Part shown: one piece after another, positions 27,525 to 33,838 of the stretch
Position numbering within the stretch: position 1 is the stretch's first letter
Layout of the letters: every line of letters starts with the position of its first letter
Assembly (NCBI GenBank): GCA_902776545.1
Contig: CACYQO010000035.1
Span: forward strand, 1 to 64,000
Source of the DNA: an uncultured Prevotellaceae bacterium
GTDB taxonomy: Bacteria; Bacteroidota; Bacteroidia; Bacteroidales; Bacteroidaceae
Direction of reading: 5' to 3'
Length of the DNA: 64,000 bases
Position numbers and translations under genes: made by a program
The notes under the pieces: model-generated
The model's input: the letters and a program-made list of their open reading frames with translations, nothing else
Told to the model about the DNA's origin: nothing
The model's database searches: none

Positions 27525-27590
27525 TTGAGTCGACTCGATGGGGCGGTTGAATTAACTGGATCAATCGTTTGAGTTAACTCGAAAGCATTG
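27525..27590. repeat. Three 22-bp-phased iteron-like/operator repeats
   Basis: TTGAGTCGACTCGATG (27525), TTGAATTAACTGGATC (27547) and TTGAGTTAACTCGAAA (27569) start exactly 22 bp apart and share TTGARTYRACTSGA. The first and third contain perfect 10-bp palindromes (GAGTCGACTC, GAGTTAACTC). A run of direct repeats at two helical turns, next to an AT-rich stretch and upstream of a helicase gene, resembles either a replication-origin iteron array or a multi-site operator. Confidence 0.65.
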
Positions 27591-27739
27591 ATCGTCGTTG
27601 TGTTAAAAGGGTTAAAGTTATTAACAATTATGACGGATATATGCGTCATGATCACTGACCGGGAAAACGTTACCTTCGCTGAATAATAATAAGGGGAGCG
27701 AATAACTCCTTTAGTATTAATTTTTAAATCAGCGTAATT

Positions 27740-28024
27740 ATGGAATTTTTAAGACAAAAGACTCCAATGTTAGGAGAGGGACTGGCCAAGATGGCCATGG
27801 TAGCGATTTTGAGACAGATTAAAAACCAGAGAGGCCTGACGAGCTTTATTGAGCGAGAAGGGGTGAACGGTAAGTGGCTGTTGCCGGAGGAACCGTATGA
27901 CATCCGCTTTTCGAAGTTAGTGAAGATCCTGATGATCAAAGCCCATTACCAGACTGAAGAGGAATGGTGGAAAGACTGGGAGGATCTCGGAGAATTTTTA
28001 AGTCACGCAGGTACCAAAATTTGA
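27740..28024 (+). CDS. Hypothetical protein, first gene of accessory module
   Basis: This 94-residue protein has a helical N-terminus (LGEGLAKMAMVAILRQIKNQ), then a basic/acidic middle and a tryptophan-rich segment EEEWWKDWEDLGEFL. No family is recognised with confidence. The gene is separated by 12 bases from the ATPase gene and shares its strand, so it may be a small partner or helicase-loading protein; that is speculation from gene order. Confidence 0.65.
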   Translation: MEFLRQKTPMLGEGLAKMAMVAILRQIKNQRGLTSFIEREGVNGKWLLPEEPYDIRFSKLVKILMIKAHYQTEEEWWKDWEDLGEFLSHAGTKI

Positions 28025-28036
28025 AGTCACACAGAA

Positions 28037-29230
28037 ATGAAATCAGATTTGTTGCAAGAGGAGCTGACGCGCGGTGAAAGCGGCACAGCTGAGTCGGTAT
28101 CGCCATTGGTGGCGAAACTCGACGGGTATCGAATCATGTCGGACACTGTGGTGCCGGAAGAGGATTTCCTGATGAAAATGTTTGGCAGACCTTGTTTCCC
28201 CAGGGGCGATCTGTCGGCCATCACGGGTGCAGAGAAATGTGGTAAGACTGTCTTCACGTCGATGATCATGGCTGCGACAGCGGCAAAAGGAAAGGTGCTG
28301 GAGCTGGAACGCAGCAGAGAGGAGAGGCTCAGGGTGATGTGGTATGACACGGAGCAGTGTAGGACGCTGACGAAGGGAATCATCACACAGAGGGTCATGC
28401 AGATGATTCGTCACACAGAAAGCACAGAAAGCACCGAAATTTCAGGACACACAGATGACACAGATCTCTTAGTTTTTAATGTGAGGGCGCTGACGTGGCA
28501 GGAGCGGATGGAGTGCTTAGCTGAGGGCATCAAGGCGTATAAGCCGGACATCGTGATCGTGGATAATGTCTGCGACTTGATATCGAACATCAATGAGGCG
28601 GACGAGTGTATCCAGCTCATCGAAAGGCTGATGCAACTGGCTGCTACCTACAACTGTAACATCTCGGTGGTGATCCACCTGAACCGCTCGGGCGAGAAGC
28701 GAAGTCTGCGCGGATGGCTCGGCACGGAGATTCTGCACAAGGCCTTCGAGGTGTACTGCTGCAAACAGGTGGAGGAAACCGACGTGCTCATGGTGGAGCA
28801 GGCTCTGACGCGAAAGTACAAGATCGCGGAGGAACTCTATTACATTATCGACGACCAGGGGCTGCCGCAGCTGACAGAGAAGCCTAACGTGCAGGGGCGT
28901 GACAAGCAGGGGCGCTACCAATCCAACAAGCCGGAGGCTTACCAGGTATTGGAGGAGAAGGTCCGTTCGTTCTGTCAGGACTATATCATCCATAACGGCC
29001 CTGGGGCAAGACTGCCTTGGGAGTGGGACCTGAAGAGGTTATTCTCCGACGCCATGGGTTCGAGGGCTGAGATGGGACTGGAAGACCTGCGTCGCGAGGT
29101 GATGAGACTGAGTCACATCGAGCAGCCGAAATATTACGACAAAGTGTTCCGAATGGCCATCGACCGTCGCGTGGTTCAGACCACGATGGATCGGATGAAG
29201 CGCGTGGTGGTGATTCCTGTCTGTTCGTAG
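28037..29230 (+). CDS. RepA/DnaB-like AAA_25 ATPase (helicase)
   Basis: The 397-residue RecA-fold ATPase has Walker A GAEKCGKT (64-71), Walker B in KPDIVIVDNV (about 170-180) and a conserved HLNRSG motif typical of hexameric RepA/DnaB-like helicases encoded by plasmids and phages. A C-terminal region after about 290 may be winged-helix. Residues about 128-140 (HTESTESTEISGHTDDTD) are encoded by CACAGAAAG-type tandem repeats, related to the CACAGAG elements flanking the next genes. With the Toprim gene it probably forms a replication module. Confidence 0.8.
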   Translation: MKSDLLQEELTRGESGTAESVSPLVAKLDGYRIMSDTVVPEEDFLMKMFGRPCFPRGDLSAITGAEKCGKTVFTSMIMAATAAKGKVLELERSREERLRVMWYDTEQCRTLTKGIITQRVMQMIRHTESTESTEISGHTDDTDLLVFNVRALTWQERMECLAEGIKAYKPDIVIVDNVCDLISNINEADECIQLIERLMQLAATYNCNISVVIHLNRSGEKRSLRGWLGTEILHKAFEVYCCKQVEETDVLMVEQALTRKYKIAEELYYIIDDQGLPQLTEKPNVQGRDKQGRYQSNKPEAYQVLEEKVRSFCQDYIIHNGPGARLPWEWDLKRLFSDAMGSRAEMGLEDLRREVMRLSHIEQPKYYDKVFRMAIDRRVVQTTMDRMKRVVVIPVCS

Positions 29231-29294
29231 CCCCTCTTACTATACCCCCACCTCTCTATAGAGAGAGGAGGTGGGGGGTATATAGAGAGGGGGC
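29231..29294. other. Very stable hairpin between ATPase and Toprim genes
   Basis: Immediately after the ATPase stop, CCCCTCT and TATACCCCC-ACCTCTC pair around a TATA loop with GAGAGAGGAGGT-GGGGGGTATA and AGAGGGG, giving a nested GC-rich stem of some 25-30 bp. There is no T-tract, so it is not a classical terminator. It could stabilise RNA or slow replication forks. Confidence 0.55.
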
Positions 29295-29318
29295 GAAGAT
29301 CAGACGAATGATATTCAC

Positions 29319-29399
29319 CACAGAGGCACTGAGTACACAGAATCTTTCTTTCCTGACACAGCAAAAGGCTCAGTGTCCTCCGTGTCTCTGTGGTGAGAT
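29319..29399. repeat. CACAGAG-type palindromic element, copy 1
   Basis: The left arm is CACCACAGAGGCACTGAG.., the right arm CTCAGTGTCC..TCTCTGTGGTG, and the core contains TTCCTGACACAGCAAAAG. The arms are near-perfect inverted repeats. The same arm and core sequences recur at 31079-31155, so this is a dispersed palindromic repeat. It occupies the gap upstream of the Toprim gene. Confidence 0.8.
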
Positions 29400-29422
29400 T
29401 TATACCAACTTATTTTCTATAT

Positions 29423-30175
29423 ATGAAATTTTCAACGATATCATTTAGAGAGATCGGGCGGAGGTTAGGGCTCGACGTCAGGATGGTGGACGGACGGCTG
29501 CGGGTGAAGCGGATCATGCCGCTGCCGATGTGGAGCTGGCGGCTGTCAGCTAAGAGCAGCTTCTGCAGGGCGGTGGTGGCATCGGGTCTGCTCACGAAGA
29601 GGCAGATGGTGCATGCCGCACTGAGGTATCGGTTAGGATGCTCGAAGGATGATGCCGTCATCTACTGGCAGATCGACCAGCTGGGCCATGTTCTCGATGG
29701 GAAGCTGATGTGGTACGGACCCGACTGTCACCGGGTGAAGCGGCGTAATGCCTCGTGGGTGATGAGTCGTCTGAAGAGCCATTTCGGTATTCCGCAGGAG
29801 GCCTTTCAGCCTCAGCATTGCTTCTTCGGAAGTCATCTGCTCAATTTTCAATTGAATACCGTGTGTATCGTTGAGGCGGAGAAGTCGGCGGTGATCCTGT
29901 CCGAGCGGTTTCCGGAGTATATCTGGTTAGCGGCGGGAGGGATGTCCGAGCTGCAGCCGGAGAAGTTCCGGCCCCTGCGCGGGTATCGCGTCATTCTCTT
30001 TCCTGATACGGATCCTGAGGGTCGCGCCTACAAGACGTGGTATGATGCCGCCCAGCGTGTGATGCAGTCTTTCTTCTGGCCCAAAGGGAACAGGATCTAT
30101 GTCTCTAACTTCCTGGAACTTCATGCCTCCGCCGATCAGAAGCATCGCAAAATTGATCTCGTCGATTACCTATGA
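29423..30175 (+). CDS. DUF6371-like/Toprim domain protein (primase-like)
   Basis: The 250-residue protein starts at ATG 29423 (MKFSTISFREIGRRLG). An upstream GTG at 29390 would begin inside a repeat element and is rejected. Toprim features are visible: VCIVEAEKSAVI with the catalytic Glu, a WLAAGGMSEL loop and VILFPDTDPEG with the DxD pair. Such proteins act in primer synthesis for mobile replicons. It overlaps the DUF4248 gene by four bases (ATGA). Together with the RepA-like ATPase it makes a minimal helicase-primase pair. Confidence 0.75.
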   Translation: MKFSTISFREIGRRLGLDVRMVDGRLRVKRIMPLPMWSWRLSAKSSFCRAVVASGLLTKRQMVHAALRYRLGCSKDDAVIYWQIDQLGHVLDGKLMWYGPDCHRVKRRNASWVMSRLKSHFGIPQEAFQPQHCFFGSHLLNFQLNTVCIVEAEKSAVILSERFPEYIWLAAGGMSELQPEKFRPLRGYRVILFPDTDPEGRAYKTWYDAAQRVMQSFFWPKGNRIYVSNFLELHASADQKHRKIDLVDYL

Positions 30176-30363
30176 AGCAGTTTATCAGTAAGCGTGAGCT
30201 GGCCCGGCATGCTCACGTATCGTATTCCACGTTTCAGCGTTACCTGCGTTCGCGGCGCGATGTGCTTGATCGCTTCGGGATCTCGCCCTGCGCGAAGAAA
30301 CTGCCGGGCTACGTCGCGAAATATCTCATGGAGGACTACTGTATCGATTATTCTGAGGAGTAA
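30172..30363 (+). CDS. DUF4248 family small protein
   Basis: The 63-residue protein MKQFISKRELARHAHVSYST is followed by FQRYLRSRRDVLDRFGISP and a short C-terminal helix, the DUF4248 pattern. A helix-turn-helix is likely (SKRELARHAHVSYSTFQRYL). It is common in Bacteroidetes between replication genes and an HU-like gene, as here. It is translationally coupled to the Toprim gene. The function is unknown; DNA binding is plausible. Confidence 0.75.
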   Translation: MKQFISKRELARHAHVSYSTFQRYLRSRRDVLDRFGISPCAKKLPGYVAKYLMEDYCIDYSEE

Positions 30364-30468
30364 GTGGTCGAAAGTGGTCAACGCCCTTTCGGGATGTTGT
30401 AACTTTGCATTCGCGGACCGCCCCAATATTTTAATTTTTTAATTCTTTAATTTTTAAATTTTTCTCTT

Positions 30469-31068
30469 ATGGCTTTAAACGTACAGTTTTACAAAGTAAC
30501 CAATGCGCTGATCAACGAGGACATCGTAGTTCCTCGCCTGGTGAATCAGCAGTCGCTTGACTTCAACGCGATGTGTGACTATCTCGCCGACGGCTCTACC
30601 GTGACAGCAGCCGACGTGGCGGCAGTGATGAAACAGATCGAGACGCGCCTGCCTCTCGTGCTGGGCCTGAACGCCAAGGTGGTGTGCTCGCCTGAAGGTC
30701 TTGTCTTCCGTCCGAGGGTCTCGGGATCGATCACCCAGAGTCAGTTGAAGAAGAAGCTCGAGGCGAAGCTTGCGGCCGACCCGACGCTGGATATCGACGT
30801 GAACCGCGCCCTGCAGACGAGTGACCTCTCTATTGATGATCTCACCGCCGAGATCTCCATCGAGCTGCCGAAGGTCTGGAACGAGCGCTTCCAGCAGAAG
30901 GCGACGTTCAAGCGCGTCACGAAGGCGCTCGCAGATGGTACTGAGGATCCTGGCAACTCCGACCCCAACCAGGGTACGAATACTGGTGATAACACTGGTG
31001 GCAACACCGGTGGCGGTAGCAATTCGGGATCTGGTGATGACGACGAGCGTCCCGGCGTCGGCGGCTAA
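30469..31068 (+). CDS. HU-HIG family DNA-binding protein with Gly/Asn-rich tail
   Basis: This 199-residue protein has an HU-like core of about residues 1-150 (MALNVQFYKVTNAL; NAKVVCSPEGLVFRPRVSGS) and a disordered Gly/Asn/Asp tail (GNTGGGSNSGSGDDDERPG). HU-HIG proteins are Bacteroidetes HU/IHF relatives that bend DNA. The upstream leader is AT-rich (TTTTAATT-type repeats up to the ATG). Its place between DUF4248 and the amidase is the usual arrangement of this accessory module. Confidence 0.85.
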   Translation: MALNVQFYKVTNALINEDIVVPRLVNQQSLDFNAMCDYLADGSTVTAADVAAVMKQIETRLPLVLGLNAKVVCSPEGLVFRPRVSGSITQSQLKKKLEAKLAADPTLDIDVNRALQTSDLSIDDLTAEISIELPKVWNERFQQKATFKRVTKALADGTEDPGNSDPNQGTNTGDNTGGNTGGGSNSGSGDDDERPGVGG

Positions 31069-31078
31069 TCTCTCTATC

Positions 31079-31157
31079 TCAACACAGAGACACAGAGGAC
31101 ACAGAGCTTTTCATTCCTGACACAGTAAAAGTCTCAGTGTTCCCTGTGTCTCTAAAT
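31079..31157. repeat. CACAGAG-type palindromic element, copy 2
   Basis: The left arm CACAGAGACACAGAGGACAC and a right arm with CTCAGTGTTCCCTGTGTCTC enclose the core ATTCCTGACACAGTAAAAGT, matching copy 1 at 29319-29399. It sits just after the HU-HIG stop. Confidence 0.8.
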
Positions 31158-31273
31158 TCAAAAATTAGAAAATCATAAAAAAATTATAAAATCATAATAA
31201 AATTATAAAATCATAAAAAAATTATAAAATTATAAAATTATAAAATTATAAAATTATAAAATTATAAAATTAT
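31158..31273 (+). repeat. AT-rich tandem repeat running into the smalltalk start codon
   Basis: About 115 bases consist only of AAAATTAT/AAAATCAT units. The last seven are perfect 8-bp copies that end in the ATG itself (..AAAATTATG). It provides an A/T-only 5' leader, which suits Bacteroidetes translation initiation. Copy number is likely unstable. Confidence 0.85.
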
Positions 31274-31487
31274 GATTAAGTTAATCAAAAAGATCATCAA
31301 GTTGTTTTCTGGCAAGTCATCGGGTGAAATGCCTGAGGTGGAGGTGCCAGAAGTTTCTGAGATTCCCGAGGTGACTGTTCAGGGTTCTTCTAAGAAGAAG
31401 CTCTGGAAGTTTATCATCCAGACGCTGATCAACATCCTGGCGGCCATCCTGACGGCCCTGGGCGCAAGCGCCGCTGTGGTTCATTAA
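31272..31487 (+). CDS. Smalltalk-like small membrane protein
   Basis: This 71-residue protein has an N-terminal amphipathic segment MIKLIKKIIKLFSGK, an acidic linker of repeated (E)VPEV motifs, and a C-terminal helix KKLWKFIIQTLINILAAILT followed by ALGASAAV. The C-terminal part has the pattern of Bacteroidetes smalltalk proteins, which are usually only about 30 residues. The N-terminal extension is unusual. It lies between HU-HIG and the amidase, the normal neighbourhood of smalltalk. It could be a small phage-type holin for the amidase, but that is inference. Confidence 0.7.
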   Translation: MIKLIKKIIKLFSGKSSGEMPEVEVPEVSEIPEVTVQGSSKKKLWKFIIQTLINILAAILTALGASAAVVH

Positions 31488-31498
31488 TTTCCTTAGTT

Positions 31499-31546
31499 GG
31501 GGAGCGCCCTCTTCCGGTAGCAGCCTTGAGGGTGGCTCCCCTTTAG
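31499..31546 (+). terminator. Rho-independent terminator after smalltalk gene
   Basis: GGGGAGC (31499-31505) pairs with GCTCCCC (31535-31541). An inner CCCTC/GAGGG pairing is present and the stem is followed by TTTAG. The stem is strong; the T-tract is short. Confidence 0.6.
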
Positions 31547-31564
31547 TCACAAAACATTAGAGTT

Positions 31565-31987
31565 ATGCGTAAAATTAATATGATTGTCATTCACTGCGAC
31601 GGGATTATGCCTCACCAGCATAATACCATTGCCAAGATCGATGCCTACCATCGAAAGAAGGGCTGGAAATGCGTCGGTTATCATGAATATGTGCGCAGGG
31701 ACGGCACCATCGAGCATGGCAGGAATATCGCGGAGCCGGGGGCTCATGTCGTGGGGCATAATAGCCATTCGATTGGCATCTGCTATGAGGGTGGGCTGAA
31801 TTCTCATGGAGAGCCCGAAGATACGAGGACTCCTGAGCAGGTCCGAGCCCTGCGTCAGCTCGTGGAGCGGTATCATGGGTATTTCCCTGATGCCGTCATC
31901 GTCGGCCATCATGACCTGAATCCGAAAAAGCACTGTCCGTGCTTTGATGCGGTCAAGGAGTATTGGGATCTGCAGCCCATGAAATAG
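31565..31987 (+). CDS. N-acetylmuramoyl-L-alanine amidase (Amidase_2, T7-lysozyme-like)
   Basis: The 140-residue single-domain amidase has the expected zinc and catalytic residues: H10 (IVIHCD), Y39, H115 (VIVGHHDL), K122 and C124 (KKHCPCFD). The length equals phage-type amidases without a signal peptide. It would cleave the lactyl-Ala bond of peptidoglycan if exported or released by a holin. It closes the accessory module, and its own start follows a terminator, so it may be transcribed separately or by read-through. Confidence 0.9.
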   Translation: MRKINMIVIHCDGIMPHQHNTIAKIDAYHRKKGWKCVGYHEYVRRDGTIEHGRNIAEPGAHVVGHNSHSIGICYEGGLNSHGEPEDTRTPEQVRALRQLVERYHGYFPDAVIVGHHDLNPKKHCPCFDAVKEYWDLQPMK

Positions 31988-32402
31988 GATTATTCATTCT
32001 TTCGTCCCTTCGGTGGAAAGCGGCAAAGCCGAGCGCTCTGGCGCAGAGAACGAAGCAAAGAAACATCTTTCTTACTTTCTTCGGCGCGAAGAAAGAAGCA
32101 AAGAAGCATCCACCTATCCTAAATCCTTCCCTATATGGAAGGACTTAACTGAAAATCGCGGAAACCGGCGATTTATCAGGGATTTGGTATGGCTCTCAAG
32201 CCTGTGCCCCTACGGGGTTCGCCATGTTTTTTTATCGGCTGGCGCATAGGGAGAGAGCTTGACCTTGATAATCTATACCATCGTTAAGACTCGCAAGCTC
32301 GAATAAGCGGCAGAGCCGAGCGAAAACACCGGGGTGTGGGGCAGAGCCCAGGACTATTGCACTCAAAAGAGTGAAAAGATAGATGATGATACTCTAATCG
32401 GA
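31988..32402. repeat. Non-coding region with GCGGCARAGCCGAGCG repeat copies B and C
   Basis: Copy B (31991-32035) repeats TATTCATTCTTTCGTCCC..AAGCGGCAAAGCCGAGCG. Copy C (32305-32353) repeats AAGCGGCAGAGCCGAGCG with ACACCGGGG and GGGGCAGAGCCC. Between them are CTTTCTTCGGCGCGAAGAAAG-type imperfect palindromes and no convincing ORF. Together with copy A this marks the right side of the accessory module. Confidence 0.7.
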
Positions 32403-32825
32403 CTACTCTTCGCCAAAATACATTTGCTTATGACGCTCGCTTATTACCTTAGAGGCTCGCACCATATGTATAACGTTTGCTATATGCTCATCTTTCATCC
32501 GACCAATGACCGCTGTAGTTCGACTTCGTATTCCCTCACTTATATCGGCAATCCGACGCTCTATGACACTGGAAGCGCAGAGGAATGAGTCGTACTTCAG
32601 AAATGGGTAATCACGATGCAGCATAGGATACTGAAGATTCAGCTGTTCCTGCTTATTGAATATTGCCGGGTGAATATTCGAGTTGATAAAGAAGAATCCA
32701 CACACTTTGTCCTCGCTCACTCCCATCACCACGAAGAACTTACGATGGTCGATACCATCAAACTCGGAGAGAAGAATGTCTCCACGACTAATGGACTCTT
32801 CAACAAGTGATACAGGGATTTCCAT
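32403..32825 (-). CDS. Putative toxin of a Panacea-type toxin-antitoxin pair
   Basis: This 140-residue protein contains ISRGDILLSEFDGIDHRKFFVVMG near 12-35, reminiscent of the first beta-strands of PemK/MazF-like SH3-barrel toxins (GDIx..D), then a helical C-terminus. Its start codon overlaps the antitoxin stop by one base (TAATG), giving the antitoxin-first, coupled order of PanAT modules. I do not recognise a specific toxin family with certainty. A growth-inhibiting role is inferred mainly from the partner. Confidence 0.6.
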   Translation of the reverse strand: MEIPVSLVEESISRGDILLSEFDGIDHRKFFVVMGVSEDKVCGFFFINSNIHPAIFNKQEQLNLQYPMLHRDYPFLKYDSFLCASSVIERRIADISEGIRSRTTAVIGRMKDEHIANVIHMVRASKVISERHKQMYFGEE

Positions 32826-33376
32826 TACGCTACGGCCTCCTCAGCCCTCAATTGCTCCTCAATATAGCGAATATACTCGTCGCTGTCGCCCATCTCCGTC
32901 AGTCTGTCACGCACACTGATGACACTATTCTGTGCCGTGTGAGACCAGGCATAGCCATGAGAGGCCTCTGTTATAGTGGAAAAATCCTTGTCTTTCAACT
33001 GTTCTATATACTTATCCAACATCTCCACATCACTCTCCGAAAGATAGCTCATGTCTGGCAGTGCGGTGGCGGTAATATCCTTTTTGTTCAAGAAATGAAA
33101 ATATCCCTCACGCACATCATCCACCTGTGAGGCGAAATAGCTGTCGCCACGCACTGCCTTGAACAAGTCGTAAATACAAGTCGGCACAGGGCCGAAATCC
33201 ATTCGTACGTAAGCATCGCCCGTTATCGAACGACCATATTTAGACAGATGTTCATTATCTGCAAAATAAAGTATCTTGTTACAACGATGTATATCGCACG
33301 TGCCACCCATCTTCTGCAGCACATACAGTATCGCCTGAATGGCCACATCCTGCTTAAACAACTTTGCTTCCTTCAT
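32825..33376 (-). CDS. Panacea (DUF4065/SocA-like) antitoxin
   Basis: From the Met at 33376 the protein is 183 residues and contains the DUF4065 signature: CNKILYFADNEHLSKYG followed by SITGDAYVRMDFGPVP. Panacea domains neutralise many different toxin folds and are phage-defence-associated hyperpromiscuous antitoxins. A longer start (33406) adds 10 residues and would reach the -7 promoter box, so it is unlikely. It is co-transcribed with the downstream toxin. Confidence 0.82.
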   Translation of the reverse strand: MKEAKLFKQDVAIQAILYVLQKMGGTCDIHRCNKILYFADNEHLSKYGRSITGDAYVRMDFGPVPTCIYDLFKAVRGDSYFASQVDDVREGYFHFLNKKDITATALPDMSYLSESDVEMLDKYIEQLKDKDFSTITEASHGYAWSHTAQNSVISVRDRLTEMGDSDEYIRYIEEQLRAEEAVA

Positions 33377-33395
33377 AACTATTAATAATCTGGTG

Positions 33396-33428
33396 CAAAG
33401 ATACAACTTTTATTTGATAAAAGAGCAA
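33396..33428 (-). promoter_or_regulatory. Promoter of the Panacea toxin-antitoxin pair
   Basis: The -7 box is TATCTTTG (33403-33396, minus). A TTG at 33428-33426 lies 22 bases upstream of it. It is 20 bases before the antitoxin ATG and outside the invertible segment. Confidence 0.7.
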
Positions 33429-33598
33429 TCTTTACAATCTTTTTTGCAAACTACGTTTCGCATGGCGCATATTTTACCGACACCCCTGTTTGTGAGCTTT
33501 TGGCTTCGGGGAAGGCAAAGGAGGCAAGTCCTGTGCTGGTTTCATCCTGGATATTAGCATTATACAACGCGTTCATATCGGATTTTATATCCAAATCT

Positions 33599-33838
33599 GG
33601 CCCTCTTTTAGCATAAGAGAGCCATAGCTTGTTTCATACTGATTTTCTGATAGTTACGCCAAGCGCGATATTGCATAACTATCACTATTTGCTTGTCAGA
33701 ACAAGACAAGCGCACATACTTGATGTATCATAAAAATACGTAAAATCTGCATTATTTTCTTTATAATATAATAAGGTATTGGAAAAATTGTTGTACCTTT
33801 GCAGCCAAATTGTAGCCCTCTTATGCTAAAAGAGAGCC
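33599..33838. promoter_or_regulatory. Probable invertible DNA segment bounded by 25-bp inverted repeats
   Basis: The core CTCTTTTAGCATAAGAG (33603-33619) is repeated in perfect inverted orientation as CTCTTATGCTAAAAGAG (33818-33834); over 25 bp, 22 match. The 198-base interior holds a TACCTTTG promoter near the right end and two further perfect inverted repeats, TGATAGTTA/TAACTATCA (33648-33656/33676-33684) and GCTTGTC/GACAAGC (33691-33697/33705-33711). The right repeat overlaps the last codons and stop of the adjacent tyrosine recombinase gene. This is the layout of Bacteroidetes phase-variable promoters flipped by a neighbouring recombinase. Confidence 0.7.
33794..33801 (+). promoter_or_regulatory. 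Promoter -7 box inside the invertible segment
   Basis: TACCTTTG is followed by CAGCC, the strongest Bacteroidetes -7 form. The -33 TTTG is poor here. In this orientation it reads rightward, antisense to the recombinase gene. Inverted, it would read leftward toward the toxin-antitoxin pair. Confidence 0.55.

Larger units (their letters stand above)
27307..27739. other. Intergenic region between divergent nagB and the accessory module
   Basis: This 433-base gap holds a GCGGCA repeat copy (27462-27511), the phased iteron-like repeats (27525-27584) and an AT-rich stretch (27600-27630). It also has an ATGACG/CGTCAT inverted repeat near 27629-27648 and a weak -7-like TACCTTCG at 27671-27678 for the plus-strand genes. 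No CDS and no clear nagB promoter are seen. Confidence 0.6.

Noticed and set aside
29390-29422. GTG start for the Toprim protein
   Set aside because: It lies inside the right arm of a CACAGAG repeat. ATG 29423 starts a normal N-terminus.
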